From positions 1,054,001 to 1,118,000 of the forward strand of contig NZ_CP046444.1 of assembly GCF_014083945.1 (NCBI RefSeq): a DNA stretch of 64,000 bases. Direction: 5' to 3'. Below are positions 17,656 through 26,055 of this stretch, piece by piece. The translations under genes and the position numbers were made by a program. The DNA is from Granulicella sp. 5B5. GTDB lineage: Bacteria > Acidobacteriota > Terriglobia > Terriglobales > Acidobacteriaceae. Under the pieces are notes generated by a model. It did no database searches and was not told where the DNA came from. It was given only the letters and a program-made list of their open reading frames with translations. The first letter of the stretch is position 1. Each line of letters opens with the position of its first letter.

Positions 17656-18690
17656 TCAGTCCGCTATTCTACCTGTCCGGCGCCTCCGCAAGCCCGGCAG
17701 CTTCCACAGCAGCTCGCTCAGGTGCGGGTCGCGGTCCTGTAACGTCCTCTGCGCATTGAACTCCGCCCCCACCAGCACGCTCAGCGCAATCAGGTACAGC
17801 CAGAACATCAGCGCAATCGCCGCACCCACCGACCCATACACCCGCGAGTAGTTCGCAAACCGCGTCACATAAATCCCAAACAGCAGCGTCGACACGAACC
17901 ACAGCCCCGTCGCCACCATCGCCCCCGGCAGGCTCGCGCTCCAGCTCCACCCCCGCCGCAGCATCTGCCACGGCTCGCGCATGTCCTTCATCAGCGGCTG
18001 CAGCATATCCCCCATGCCCCGCGTCATGTCCGTGCCCAGGTGGTAGATCACCGCGATGATCCCCACACTCCCCGCCAGCGCCACCGTCCACCGCACCACA
18101 AACGCCACCACGTACACCGGCCCGCGAAGGTCAGGCGTCACCTGGTGCGCCACCCACCGCGTCATCAGGTGCCCAAACACCACCAGCCCGCTCGCCAGCG
18201 TCATCGGTAGCAAAGACAGCGGCACCAGCGCCAGCGCCCGCATCCGCACCGGCCAGAAGCTCGACCGCAGCAGCGGCAGCTTATGCGCCCGCCTGAACCC
18301 TTCCATCAGCGTCGCCATCACGCTCGTCGCGCCCGCCAGGCTCACTACCGCCGCGCTCACCACAGCCCGCGCCGTGTACGCGCTCGCATGGCTGTTCGCA
18401 AAATACTCTTCCAGAATCGGGCTCACATTCGACGGCAGCACCCGCCCGAAGAACGTCGCCATCTGCAGCCGCACCGGCATCGCATCCGGCAGCAGGCTCA
18501 CCACCGCCGCCGCCGCAATCAGCGTAGGAAACAGCGCGAACATCGCCGAGTACGCCGTCGCCTGCGCAAGGTTCAGCGCATCATGCTCCATCGCGGACAT
18601 AGCCGCGCGCCGCAGCGTCCGCAACACCTGCCACGCCGCGGACGCCCTGCGACTACACTGCTGCCAGGCTGCCGCGGCTATGGTTGCCAT
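17656..18690 (-). CDS. YihY/BrkB-family inner-membrane protein
   Basis: Polytopic inner-membrane protein of 344 residues of the YihY/virulence factor BrkB (UPF0761) family. About six transmembrane helices are visible, with the typical AQATAYSAMFALFPTLIAA first helix near residues 42-60 and GSVGAAIALMFWLYLIALSVLVGAEFNA near the C-terminus. The family has been annotated variously as transporter or ribonuclease BN; neither role can be confirmed here and no nuclease residues are seen. The region before the ATG contains a class B/class C repeat composite. It precedes pyk on the same strand, with a CCC heptad repeat between. Confidence 0.88.
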   Translation of the reverse strand: MATIAAAAWQQCSRRASAAWQVLRTLRRAAMSAMEHDALNLAQATAYSAMFALFPTLIAAAAVVSLLPDAMPVRLQMATFFGRVLPSNVSPILEEYFANSHASAYTARAVVSAAVVSLAGATSVMATLMEGFRRAHKLPLLRSSFWPVRMRALALVPLSLLPMTLASGLVVFGHLMTRWVAHQVTPDLRGPVYVVAFVVRWTVALAGSVGIIAVIYHLGTDMTRGMGDMLQPLMKDMREPWQMLRRGWSWSASLPGAMVATGLWFVSTLLFGIYVTRFANYSRVYGSVGAAIALMFWLYLIALSVLVGAEFNAQRTLQDRDPHLSELLWKLPGLRRRRTGRIAD

Positions 18691-18731
18691 TGCCCCTCAC
18701 CCATCTCGATCCGCCTAAACTCCCTTGGTTT

Positions 18732-18825
18732 GTCATTCCCGCAGGGAATCTGCGTCTCGAACTACCACCACTACCCGGATGCCCCCATTCATGACGACAG
18801 CTCTATCGTCGGCATGAGTGGGATG
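18732..18825. repeat. Composite dispersed repeat: class B head joined to class C hairpin
   Basis: Class B head (GTCATTCCC ... GGGAATCTGC, 18732-18753), a linker of ACCACCACTACCC type, then a class C hairpin (18776-18825) with arms CCCATTCATG/CATGAGTGGG and inner stem CGAC/GTCG around loop AGCTCTATC. The same joining of a head to class C through an ACCACCAC linker occurs at 20698-20801. Confidence 0.75.
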
Positions 18826-18849
18826 ACGCAGCCCAGCCTCCCACAACTC

Positions 18850-19368
18850 TTACCGCTTCCACTTATTCAAAAACGTCGTCAGCGAGCTCGACTGCATATA
18901 CCGCATGTCCGAAAACTCTTTGTCCTGGCTCACCACCACGCTTCCATCGGGTCGCAGCACCGCCAGCGCCGGCACGCCATGCACCGGCACGCCATACTTG
19001 TGCGCCAGGTCCAGGTTCGCATCCATCCGCCCGATGTTCACCTTCACCTCGATAAAGTGCTTATCGACGATCTCCTCATTCGGGCTCTGGTGAAAGTAGA
19101 TGTCCAGCACCTGGCAGTCGCCGCACCAGTCCGCGCCAAAGTCCAGAATTACGCGCTTGTGCTCCTTGCGCGCCTGCTTCAGCGCCGCCGCCACATCGCC
19201 CTGCGCCGCATCGATCGCCGGATAGATATGCTTGCCCGGCGAATAAGGAATCACCGCCTTGTGCGCTGCCTTAGCCGCCGCATCCACACCTGGTTGCGAC
19301 ATCTGCGCACCCGCCGCCGGAACCAGCAGAGATCCAACAACCAACACCGTCCCGATTACTCGTCTCAT
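18850..19368 (-). CDS. Secreted thioredoxin-like protein
   Basis: Exported thioredoxin-fold protein of 172 residues. A signal peptide covers residues 1-21 (cleavage near AGA-Q) and the active-site motif is DWCGDC at about residues 73-78, with the cis-Pro region GVPALAVL later. It probably reduces disulfides or handles thiols in the periplasm. Start chosen at ATG 19368, which has AAGGAGA six bases upstream; earlier in-frame starts lack ribosome sites and would bury the signal peptide. Downstream on the same strand is the brkB-like gene. No dsbD or cytochrome-maturation partner is adjacent. Confidence 0.85.
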   Translation of the reverse strand: MRRVIGTVLVVGSLLVPAAGAQMSQPGVDAAAKAAHKAVIPYSPGKHIYPAIDAAQGDVAAALKQARKEHKRVILDFGADWCGDCQVLDIYFHQSPNEEIVDKHFIEVKVNIGRMDANLDLAHKYGVPVHGVPALAVLRPDGSVVVSQDKEFSDMRYMQSSSLTTFLNKWKR

Positions 19369-19458
19369 CTCAACTCTCCTTATGCCCATCGGCACCAACC
19401 GCTTACCATCATCCATCAACACACGCCATCCGCGATAGTCACAACCCAACTCTTCCCA

Positions 19459-19625
19459 CCACGACTCAGGTTTCCAACACTGTAGCGCTGGATATCACTG
19501 CCCCGCCACAGCTCAGGTACCCAAGCTGTGACGTTAGATTTCTCCGCCCCGCCACAACTCAGGTACCCCAACGCTTTAGCGTTGGGTCTCACAGCCGCAA
19601 ACAAAGAAGGGGCTTCAGCCCCCGG
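19459..19625. repeat. Three tandem ~47-bp units ending in a class D double hairpin
   Basis: Units start at 19459, 19506 and 19552, each beginning CCAC(G/A)RCTCAGGT. The third is intact, with arms CCCAACGC/GCGTTGGG, loop TTTA, then GGTCTCA and a second hairpin (GGGGC-TTCA-GCCCC); the first two are degenerate. The rest of the gap 19626-19741 before the hydrolase start shows nothing recognisable. Confidence 0.75.
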
Positions 19626-19741
19626 TTTGCTTCTCGCTTCGCATCGGCGATGCTCTCATTCGATGCACCATGCCCGCCATGCGGCACAAAACCCTCTCAC
19701 CCGCATGACGAAACACGCGCAACCGTCCTATCCTTGCTGCC

Positions 19742-20683
19742 ATGACCTCACGGCGCTCGCTGCTTCTCCTCGTCCCCGCCCTCCTCAGCCTCACGCTCGC
19801 CGCGCAGACACCTGCAACTAAGACAGACCCGCCACCCGCCGGTTACACAGACGTCATCCCCCTCTGGCCTGCTGGCCACGTTCCCGGCGCTGTCGGTACT
19901 GACCCTGTCGACATCCCGAAACTCTACAGCTACCCCGCCGCTGGCCCCGGCCCGCACAGCGCCGTCGTCGTCCTCCCCGGCGGCGGCTATACGCACCTCG
20001 TTATGGATAAGGAAGGTGGCATGGAAGCCCGCTGGCTGCAGGCCCACGGCGTCTCCGCCTACGTCGTCCAGTACCGCCTCTGGCCGCGCTACAAGTACCC
20101 CTACCCGCTCCTCGACGGCCTCCGCGCCGTCCGCTACGTCCGCGCCCACGCCAAAGAGTGGGGTCTCCGTCCCGACGCCGTCGGCATCTGGGGCTTCTCC
20201 GCCGGCGGACACATGTCCGGCTACCTCGCCACCGCCGCGCCTGACGCTCCTGAAAATGTATCCGGCACCCACGACGCCATCGACCAGCTCTCCGCGCACC
20301 CCGACTTCGCCATCCTCAGCTACGCCCGCCTCGACCTCGACCCCAAGATCCCCGGCACCTTCGGCATGAAGACCCTCGTCGGTCCCGACGCCACGCAGGC
20401 GCAGATCGACACCGTTGACCCCATCAAGCACGTCACCGCCGCCACCAGCCCCTGCTTCATCTACTCCACCGAGCACGACCAGACCGTCAACGCCCTCAAC
20501 GCCAGCCACTTCTTCTCCGCGCTCATCGCCGTCGGCGTCCCGGCCGAGCTCCACATCTTCGAGCAGGGCCTCCACGGCACCCACATGGGCACCGACAAAA
20601 CCGAGTTCCCCGAGCTCGCCATCACCCCCACCCTCATCCAGCACTGGCTCCAGATCCACAACTGGATGCCCGGCCAGCCCTGA
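19742..20683 (+). CDS. Secreted alpha/beta hydrolase (esterase/acetylesterase-like)
   Basis: Exported alpha/beta-hydrolase of 313 residues of the BD-FAE/acetylxylan-esterase-like group. Signal peptide at residues 1-21 (AAQ cleavage). The oxyanion region is VVVLPGGGYTHL (about 76-87), the nucleophile Ser is in GFSAGGHMSGY (about 158-168), a candidate acid Asp is in STEHDQTVN, and the catalytic His in GLHGTH near residue 280. Substrate is probably an acetylated sugar or plant polysaccharide, inferred from family only. No Shine-Dalgarno sequence is evident before the ATG. A composite class A/class C repeat follows immediately. Confidence 0.87.
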   Translation: MTSRRSLLLLVPALLSLTLAAQTPATKTDPPPAGYTDVIPLWPAGHVPGAVGTDPVDIPKLYSYPAAGPGPHSAVVVLPGGGYTHLVMDKEGGMEARWLQAHGVSAYVVQYRLWPRYKYPYPLLDGLRAVRYVRAHAKEWGLRPDAVGIWGFSAGGHMSGYLATAAPDAPENVSGTHDAIDQLSAHPDFAILSYARLDLDPKIPGTFGMKTLVGPDATQAQIDTVDPIKHVTAATSPCFIYSTEHDQTVNALNASHFFSALIAVGVPAELHIFEQGLHGTHMGTDKTEFPELAITPTLIQHWLQIHNWMPGQP

Positions 20684-20697
20684 ACTACCCATACGGC

Positions 20698-20801
20698 GTC
20701 ATCTCGACCGAAGCGGAGAGACCGCTGTATTTTGCCCGGAACCACCACAACTGCCGGGTGCCCCATCTTCGCGACAGCTTCATCGTCGCTAAGGTGGGAT
20801 G
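20698..20801. repeat. Composite dispersed repeat: class A head joined to class C hairpin
   Basis: Class A head lacking its inner hairpin (GTCATCTCGACCGAAGCGGA, 20698-20722), an ACCACCACAACTGCC linker, then class C (20756-20801) with outer arms CCCATCTT/AAGGTGGG and inner stem GCGAC/GTCGC around loop AGCTTCATC. Confidence 0.8.
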
Positions 20802-20861
20802 CACAACCCTCACCCCCAGGGAACCGCGGACGTCACGCTCCAAACCCGCATCCAACTGCCT

Positions 20862-21062
20862 ATGAACATCGACGACATCGAACAAAAGCGTCCCAACGGC
20901 CCCAACTTCGGGCTCATCGTCATTCTCTTCTGCGTGACGATCCTCGTTGTCTTCGTGCTCTCCCTCTTCTTCGTGCGCTTCGACGGCCACCACCTCCACT
21001 TCCTCCACCACAAGCCCAACCCCAACGCCAGCCTCATCCTCCCAGCAAGCTTCAACGCTTGA
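20862..21062 (+). CDS. Small single-span membrane protein, unknown
   Basis: A 66-residue protein not recognised as any named family. It begins MNIDDIEQKRPNGPNFG, followed by one strong membrane helix (about residues 19-40, IVILFCVTILVVFVLSLFF), then a His-rich tail (FDGHHLHFLHHK). The ATG at 20862 is chosen over a TTG/ATG at 20799 because the latter lies at the end of a class C repeat. A hairpin follows at 21088. Function unknown. Confidence 0.6.
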   Translation: MNIDDIEQKRPNGPNFGLIVILFCVTILVVFVLSLFFVRFDGHHLHFLHHKPNPNASLILPASFNA

Positions 21063-21087
21063 CACGCCCGGTAGAATAAAAGCAGGA

Positions 21088-21111
21088 AGACCCGGCAGGG
21101 ATGCCGGGTCT
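21088..21111 (-). terminator. Terminator-like hairpin between convergent genes
   Basis: Perfect 10-bp stem AGACCCGGCA/TGCCGGGTCT with a four-base loop. On the minus strand it is followed by TTCCTGCTTTTATTC, so it best ends a minus-strand transcript. Confidence 0.7.
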
Positions 21112-21212
21112 AGCTCTTTAACTCGAAGCCCATCAGCGACCAAAGTTCCACAAAAGTGGTTACGAGCTTAACTCCAATCGGCTCCGGATCTTAGCCCCAA
21201 AACCGGGGGAGG
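21088..21212 (-). ncRNA. Candidate structured RNA, copy 1
   Basis: On the minus strand: a CCTCCCCCGG start, the shared blocks CTAAGATCCGGAGC and ACTTTGGT, then a terminator hairpin. A second copy with the same order of blocks lies at 29257-29397. It sits just after the VWFA gene stop, so it may be a 3'-UTR element or an independent RNA. Transcription is not shown. Confidence 0.35.
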
Positions 21213-21218
21213 GTGCCG

Positions 21219-22514
21219 CTACTTGTCGTCCGTCGCATAGTACCCGTCCCGCACCTGGATCGAGTCCTTCTTGTTCTCGTCCGGGTTCTTCAGGCTCAGG
21301 TCGATCTGGTGGTATCCATACCGCGCCTCGTCCGCCGTCGGCGTAAAGCCCAGCCGGTACTGTTGCCGCAGATCGTCACCGATCTCCTTCAGAATCTCGT
21401 CCACCGTCAGTTTCTTACTCACCTCGAACACCGCCCCGCCGGTCTCGCCGCAGATCCGCTCCAGCACCTGCTTGCCATCCACATTCGGCTTCCGGCTGGG
21501 CTCTGTGCGCCCATGCGGATTGCTCCCGCCGCCACCGCCGCCCGGATAACCGCCACCGGGATATCCACCGCCCCCCGGGTAGCCGCCACCCGGATAACCA
21601 CCCCCTGGATACCCACCTCCTGGGTAGCCACCACCGCCCGGAAACCCACCACCCCGCCGGTTGTTCCGGTTGTAGTTATCGTTCTGCTGCCGCTGCTCTT
21701 TGCCCCTGTAGTACACGGCATAGATCACCGTATCCGACTTCTGAGCCGCCTCGATCGCATCCGGCAGGGTCTCCTTGCTGCCCACATCCACGCCATCGGT
21801 CAGCACCACCAGCGCCTTGCGCCCCGTCTGCTTGGCCTCTATCTCATTGGCCGACAGATAGATCGAGTCATACAGCGACGTCCCGCCATGCCGCTCGCGC
21901 CGCCCCTCGCTGTCCGTCGTATCTGTCTCGTCGTCATGGAACGTCGGGCTCTCCGTACCCAGCTCATCAATCGCCTTCTGCAGTCGCGCGTTCTTGTCCG
22001 TCACATCCTGCAGCAGCTCGATCGGCTTGGCGAACTGCACCACAAACGCCTTGTCCGCCGGCCTGTATCCCTTATCCGTAGGCTTCTCACCCACCGCCGG
22101 CAGCAGCGTCTGCTCCAGAAACGCCTGGCTGCCCTTCTGCTCATCCGGTAGCACCTCCCGCTGCGACCGGCTCACATCCACCAGCAGCCCCAGCGTCAGC
22201 GGCACATCCGTATCGTGGTCGAAGTACTTGATCGTCTGCAGTTCAATCGCATCTGGCTTCGCGTCCTTGATCGACCGCGGCCCAGCCTTCAGCACAAAGT
22301 CGTCCTTGGTCAGGTTGTTCACCAACTCGCCCTTGCGCCCGTGCACCACCACCGACAGCACCACCAGCTTCGCATTCACCGAGATGTCCGCCCCCTTGGC
22401 CTGTGCCGGCGGATCGGGCCGCTTCGTCAGCACAGGCCCAGCGTCCTGCGCCCACAACGTTCCAGCCGCACAAACACACACCAATAGGGTCGAACGAAAC
22501 ATAACTCCTCGCAT
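21219..22514 (-). CDS. Secreted VWFA-domain protein (acidobacterial type)
   Basis: Exported protein of 431 residues matching the acidobacterial VWFA-related family. Signal peptide at 1-23 (TLWAQ). A short N-terminal strand domain (VNAKLVVLSVVV, LVNNLTKDDFVL) precedes the von Willebrand A domain with MIDAS motif DVSRS and LTDGVD, which binds divalent metal and mediates protein contacts. A Gly/Tyr/Pro stretch built of YPGGG units (about residues 285-325) interrupts the domain's end before a conserved tail (QQYRLGFTP). Start uncertain: ATG at 22514 or 22502; the GAGGAG lies only two bases before the latter. Function unknown, probably adhesion or envelope assembly. Confidence 0.87.
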   Translation of the reverse strand: MRGVMFRSTLLVCVCAAGTLWAQDAGPVLTKRPDPPAQAKGADISVNAKLVVLSVVVHGRKGELVNNLTKDDFVLKAGPRSIKDAKPDAIELQTIKYFDHDTDVPLTLGLLVDVSRSQREVLPDEQKGSQAFLEQTLLPAVGEKPTDKGYRPADKAFVVQFAKPIELLQDVTDKNARLQKAIDELGTESPTFHDDETDTTDSEGRRERHGGTSLYDSIYLSANEIEAKQTGRKALVVLTDGVDVGSKETLPDAIEAAQKSDTVIYAVYYRGKEQRQQNDNYNRNNRRGGGFPGGGGYPGGGYPGGGYPGGGYPGGGGYPGGGYPGGGGGGSNPHGRTEPSRKPNVDGKQVLERICGETGGAVFEVSKKLTVDEILKEIGDDLRQQYRLGFTPTADEARYGYHQIDLSLKNPDENKKDSIQVRDGYYATDDK

Positions 22515-22645
22515 GCCACAGTAGACGAGTCCCCGCAACTTCAGGTTGCGAACAGGCCCATCGAAGAACGAAGACCAAAAGAAAACAAGTGAGAAGCAGG
22601 ACGTAATAAAGCATTCGCTCTATCCTCTACACACTATCCCCTGCC

Positions 22646-24634
22646 TTACTCATCGCCCTCCTTCAGCTTCGCCACAAAGCTGAAGTCCTCGAGCGTCGTC
22701 GTATCGCCCTTCACCTCGCCAGTCGTCGCCAGCTCTCTCAGCAGCCGTCGCATGATCTTGCCGCTCCGCGTCTTCGGCAGCGTCTGCGTAAACCGCAGGT
22801 CATCCGGACGCGCCAACGCACCAATCTCCTTCGCGACCCACTTCCGCAGCTCCTGCTTCAGCTCTTCGCTCGGCTCGTGGCCCTCTTCCAGAGTCACAAA
22901 CGCCGCAATCGCCTGCCCCTTCAGCTCATCCGGCCTGCCAACAACAGCAGCTTCCGCAACCTTGCCATGCGCCACCAGCGCGCTCTCAATCTCAGCCGTC
23001 CCCAGCCGGTGCCCACTCACGTTGATCACGTCATCCACGCGCCCCATCAGCCAGAAGTAGCCGTCTGCATCCTTACGCGCACCATCGCCTGTAAAGTACT
23101 TCCCCGGAATTTCAGCAAAGTAAGCCAACTCATACCGCGCCGGATCACCCCAGATCGTCCGCGCCCGCGAAGGCCACGGCTGGTCGATGATCAGCAGCCC
23201 ACCATGCCCCGGCGGAACCTCTTCGCCTTCCTTCGTCACCACCTTCGGCACCACACCAAAGAACGGCTTCGTCGCCGACCCCGGCTTCGTCGCCACCGCG
23301 CCCGGCATCGGCGAAATCATGATCGCGCCCGTCTCCGTCTGCCACCACGTATCCACAATCGGGCACTTCTCATGCCCAATCTCGCGGTAATACCACATCC
23401 AAGCCTCCGGATTGATCGGCTCACCCACCGTCCCCAGCAGCCGCAGCGAGCTCAAATCATGCTTATGCACCCACTCGTTGCCCCACTTGATGAACGCCCG
23501 AATCGCAGTCGGAGCCGTATAGAACACGCTCACCTTGTGGTCGTCCACAATCTGCCAGAACCGGTCGCACTCCGGCCAATTCGGCGCACCCTCATACATC
23601 AGTACCGTCGCACCGTTCTGCAGCGGGCCATACACCACGTAACTATGCCCCGTGATCCACCCAATGTCCGCCGTACACCAGTACACATCCTCATCATGCA
23701 GGTCGAAGATGTACTTCGACGTCAGGTACGTCCCCACCGAGTACCCACCCGTCGTATGCACCAGTCCCTTCGGCTTGCCTGTCGTTCCGCTCGTATACAG
23801 GATGAACAGCGGGTCCTCGGCATCCATCCACTCCGCCGGGCATTCGCTCTCAGCCTTCGCCATCAGCTCATGCCACCACAGGTCACGTCCGTCCTTCATC
23901 TCAACCGCAGTCTTCGGTTCGCGCTGATACACCACCACATTCCGAACACCCGGGCACTGCTCCATCGCTTCATCCACAATCGCCTTCAGCTTGATCTCGC
24001 CCCCGCGCCGATAGCTGATGTCCTGCGTCACCACAATCTGGCAGTCCGAATCCGCCACTCGGTCCGCAATCGCATGCGCCGCAAACCCGCCAAAGATCAC
24101 CGAATGTACCGCACCCACCCGCGCGCACGCGAGCACCGCAATCGCCAGTTCCGGGCTCATGCCCATGTACACCGCCACGCGATCGCCCTTCTTCACCCCC
24201 AGGCCCTTCAACACATTCGCGAACTTCTGCACCTCAACATGCAGCTCCGCAAACGTCAGCTTCCGCACCTCAGCCTTGCCATCGACCTTCGGTTCGCCCT
24301 CCCAGATCAGCGCGACCTTGTCCTTCCTCGCTCCCTTCGCATGGCGGTCCACGCAGTTGTGCGACAGGTTCAGCTTCCCCCCGTTGAACCACGTCACCTT
24401 CGCGCCCTCGCCCTCCATCACCGTCCGCCACGGCGCAAACCACTCCAGCTCGTTCGCCGCGTCGGTCCAGAACGCCTCCGGCTGCTCCACGCTCCGCCGG
24501 TACATTGCGTCGTACTCCGCCTCATTTTTGATCCAGGCCTTCTCGCTGAACGCCGCCTGAGGCGGAAACAGACGGTCCTCGCGCATCAGGCTTTCGAACG
24601 TCGTGCTGGCAGGGGAGGCGGTTTCATGCGGCAT
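22646..24634 (-). CDS. acs: Acetyl-CoA synthetase (AMP-forming)
   Basis: Activates acetate with ATP and CoA to acetyl-CoA. The P-loop motif [11 protein letters not shown] is at residues 280-290, with further adenylation motifs [29 protein letters not shown] and the hinge, and the C-terminal lysine motif [12 protein letters not shown] that is acetylated in this family. 662 residues from ATG 24634, the usual length. An AAGGAG lies 13 bases upstream, long but the only candidate; earlier in-frame starts would add about 65 residues without homology. It precedes the VWFA gene on the same strand but is probably separately transcribed. Confidence 0.96.
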   Translation of the reverse strand: MPHETASPASTTFESLMREDRLFPPQAAFSEKAWIKNEAEYDAMYRRSVEQPEAFWTDAANELEWFAPWRTVMEGEGAKVTWFNGGKLNLSHNCVDRHAKGARKDKVALIWEGEPKVDGKAEVRKLTFAELHVEVQKFANVLKGLGVKKGDRVAVYMGMSPELAIAVLACARVGAVHSVIFGGFAAHAIADRVADSDCQIVVTQDISYRRGGEIKLKAIVDEAMEQCPGVRNVVVYQREPKTAVEMKDGRDLWWHELMAKAESECPAEWMDAEDPLFILYTSGTTGKPKGLVHTTGGYSVGTYLTSKYIFDLHDEDVYWCTADIGWITGHSYVVYGPLQNGATVLMYEGAPNWPECDRFWQIVDDHKVSVFYTAPTAIRAFIKWGNEWVHKHDLSSLRLLGTVGEPINPEAWMWYYREIGHEKCPIVDTWWQTETGAIMISPMPGAVATKPGSATKPFFGVVPKVVTKEGEEVPPGHGGLLIIDQPWPSRARTIWGDPARYELAYFAEIPGKYFTGDGARKDADGYFWLMGRVDDVINVSGHRLGTAEIESALVAHGKVAEAAVVGRPDELKGQAIAAFVTLEEGHEPSEELKQELRKWVAKEIGALARPDDLRFTQTLPKTRSGKIMRRLLRELATTGEVKGDTTTLEDFSFVAKLKEGDE

Positions 24635-24860
24635 TAGGCGGTCTAAGCTCCTTATAAATGTGCAAAAGTTTTGGGCGGTCAGCCTACAGAACACACAGCG
24701 GTCTCGTTTTGACACCGATAAACGCACCGGTTCGCATACAGCGGCTGCACTAGAACGGTACGTCATCCCATCAAACACCGGCAACCGCGCCCCTGTGTAT
24801 CGCGTCACGAAATCGCCGCCGTAACCCACACGATGGAACTCGGCATGACATCATGGATGC

Positions 24861-25064
24861 GTGAGTCTCGCATTCCCCCTCATCGGCTTCTTCCTTGGCT
24901 TCGCCTTTGGCGTCGGCTGCGCCCTCGCCGTCATGTACTCCATCTACATGGGAGGCTACCGCGCCGCCGTCGCCGATTCGCTCCTACCCGAGCCCCCCGA
25001 GCGCCTCGAGAAGGCTCGCGCCGCTGCTCTCAAAAAGAGATCCGCTTCAGTCGCCAAAAATTAA
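24861..25064 (+). CDS. Small membrane protein, unknown
   Basis: A 67-residue ORF starting at GTG 24861. Residues 5-30 form a Gly/Ala/Phe-rich membrane helix (LIGFFLGFAFGVGCALAVMY), followed by a short amphipathic, basic tail (PERLEKARAAALKKR). Codon use is like its neighbours and it fills an otherwise empty gap, but no ribosome site is clear and no family is recognised. Plausible but unproven. Confidence 0.45.
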   Translation: MSLAFPLIGFFLGFAFGVGCALAVMYSIYMGGYRAAVADSLLPEPPERLEKARAAALKKRSASVAKN

Positions 25065-25110
25065 CACCCGCTCTGCCGACCGAATCGCGTTCCTTCGTAC
25101 CGTCCGCTCT

Positions 25111-25704
25111 TTACCTCCGCGACTCGAGCTCTCGCCGCAGGGAGCGTACCTCGTTGCTCAACTCCTCCAGCACCGCCATGATCTCCCCGCGCTCAATCTG
25201 CTCGAAAGACGGGCTCTTTCCCTTTACATAAAAGGTGCCGTTCGGTTCCAGCACACATAAATCCACCTGGGAGACATCGTTAAACCCATTCTTGTTCAAC
25301 ACGCTCGCCAGGTCCTCCGGTGACAGAGTTTGCCGTTTCATTTCCATCTCATCAACAACGCCGTCTCGAATGATCGTTGAACTGCTGCCCTCCAGCGTCT
25401 TCGTCAGCTTTGGAGTCCGATACAACACCCACATAAGTAACCAGTTGATTGCTAACAGCGCAAATGCGCCGATGATCCCGCCCGTCACCGAGTTGTCATC
25501 TCCGATGATCGCATTCTGCACCGTATTCGATAACGAAAGCAGCACCACAAGGTCAAAAGGGTTGAGCTGCGCCAGTTCTCGTTTGCCGAACAATCGTAGA
25601 AAGACAATCAGGCATAGATACACAATGACCGGCCGCAAAACTTTTTCAAGCAATGGAATCGGGAGCTGAAACATATCTCGCCACACGTGCAACACAATTC
25701 CCAT
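25111..25704 (-). CDS. DUF421 membrane protein (YetF/YcaP-like)
   Basis: Inner-membrane protein of 197 residues. Three transmembrane helices occupy the first ~90 residues (ends PVIVYLCLIVFLRLFGKRE and GGIIGAFALLAINWLLMWVLY), followed by the cytoplasmic DUF421 domain with the strand TIIRDGVVDEMEMKR and VDLCVLEPNGTFYV, as in YetF/YcaP proteins. Function of the family is unsettled. The ATG at 25704 follows TAGGAGA with eight bases between. Base composition is visibly less GC-rich than its neighbours, which hints at later acquisition. Confidence 0.88.
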   Translation of the reverse strand: MGIVLHVWRDMFQLPIPLLEKVLRPVIVYLCLIVFLRLFGKRELAQLNPFDLVVLLSLSNTVQNAIIGDDNSVTGGIIGAFALLAINWLLMWVLYRTPKLTKTLEGSSSTIIRDGVVDEMEMKRQTLSPEDLASVLNKNGFNDVSQVDLCVLEPNGTFYVKGKSPSFEQIERGEIMAVLEELSNEVRSLRRELESRR

Positions 25705-25912
25705 CAGAAGGTCTCCTATGTACTAACGGTAGCGGGTCACTTTAGTCATATGGTTGCGAATTGGATACATAGTGTAGAAACGGTTTATTGAGTATCCATA
25801 CTTCCGTGACATGCTAAACGATGCATGGCGAGAAATTTCCGTACCCCTAGTGGTGAATAGCGTCGGGACGGATATTCAGAACTAATAAGTTGAAACAACA
25901 CTCGGCCAGGAT

Positions 25913-25977
25913 GCTGAAAATCCGCAAATCCACCGATAACGTAAACACGTTACGCGGGGTTTTTGTGGATTTTCAGC
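25913..25977. promoter_or_regulatory. Long imperfect hairpin upstream of the TonB-type gene
   Basis: Outer arms GCTGAAAATCC/GGATTTTCAGC, partly paired interior, and an inner hairpin TAACGT/ACGTTA with loop AAAC. It lies about 80 bases before the gene. The rest of the 351-base gap (25705-26055) holds a TGGATAC/GTATCCA inverted repeat near 25765-25803 and nothing else seen. Confidence 0.55.
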
Positions 25978-26055
25978 AAGCTCTATCTCAACCGGGAGAA
26001 GAAGCACCGTACGGGCCCTATTTACTGAATCACTCCAGAAGGAACTTTGACCTGC

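Noticed and set aside
19459-19598. Three regularly spaced repeats suggestive of a CRISPR array
   Set aside because: Units are adjoining degenerate copies of a dispersed repeat, with no unique spacers and no cas genes.
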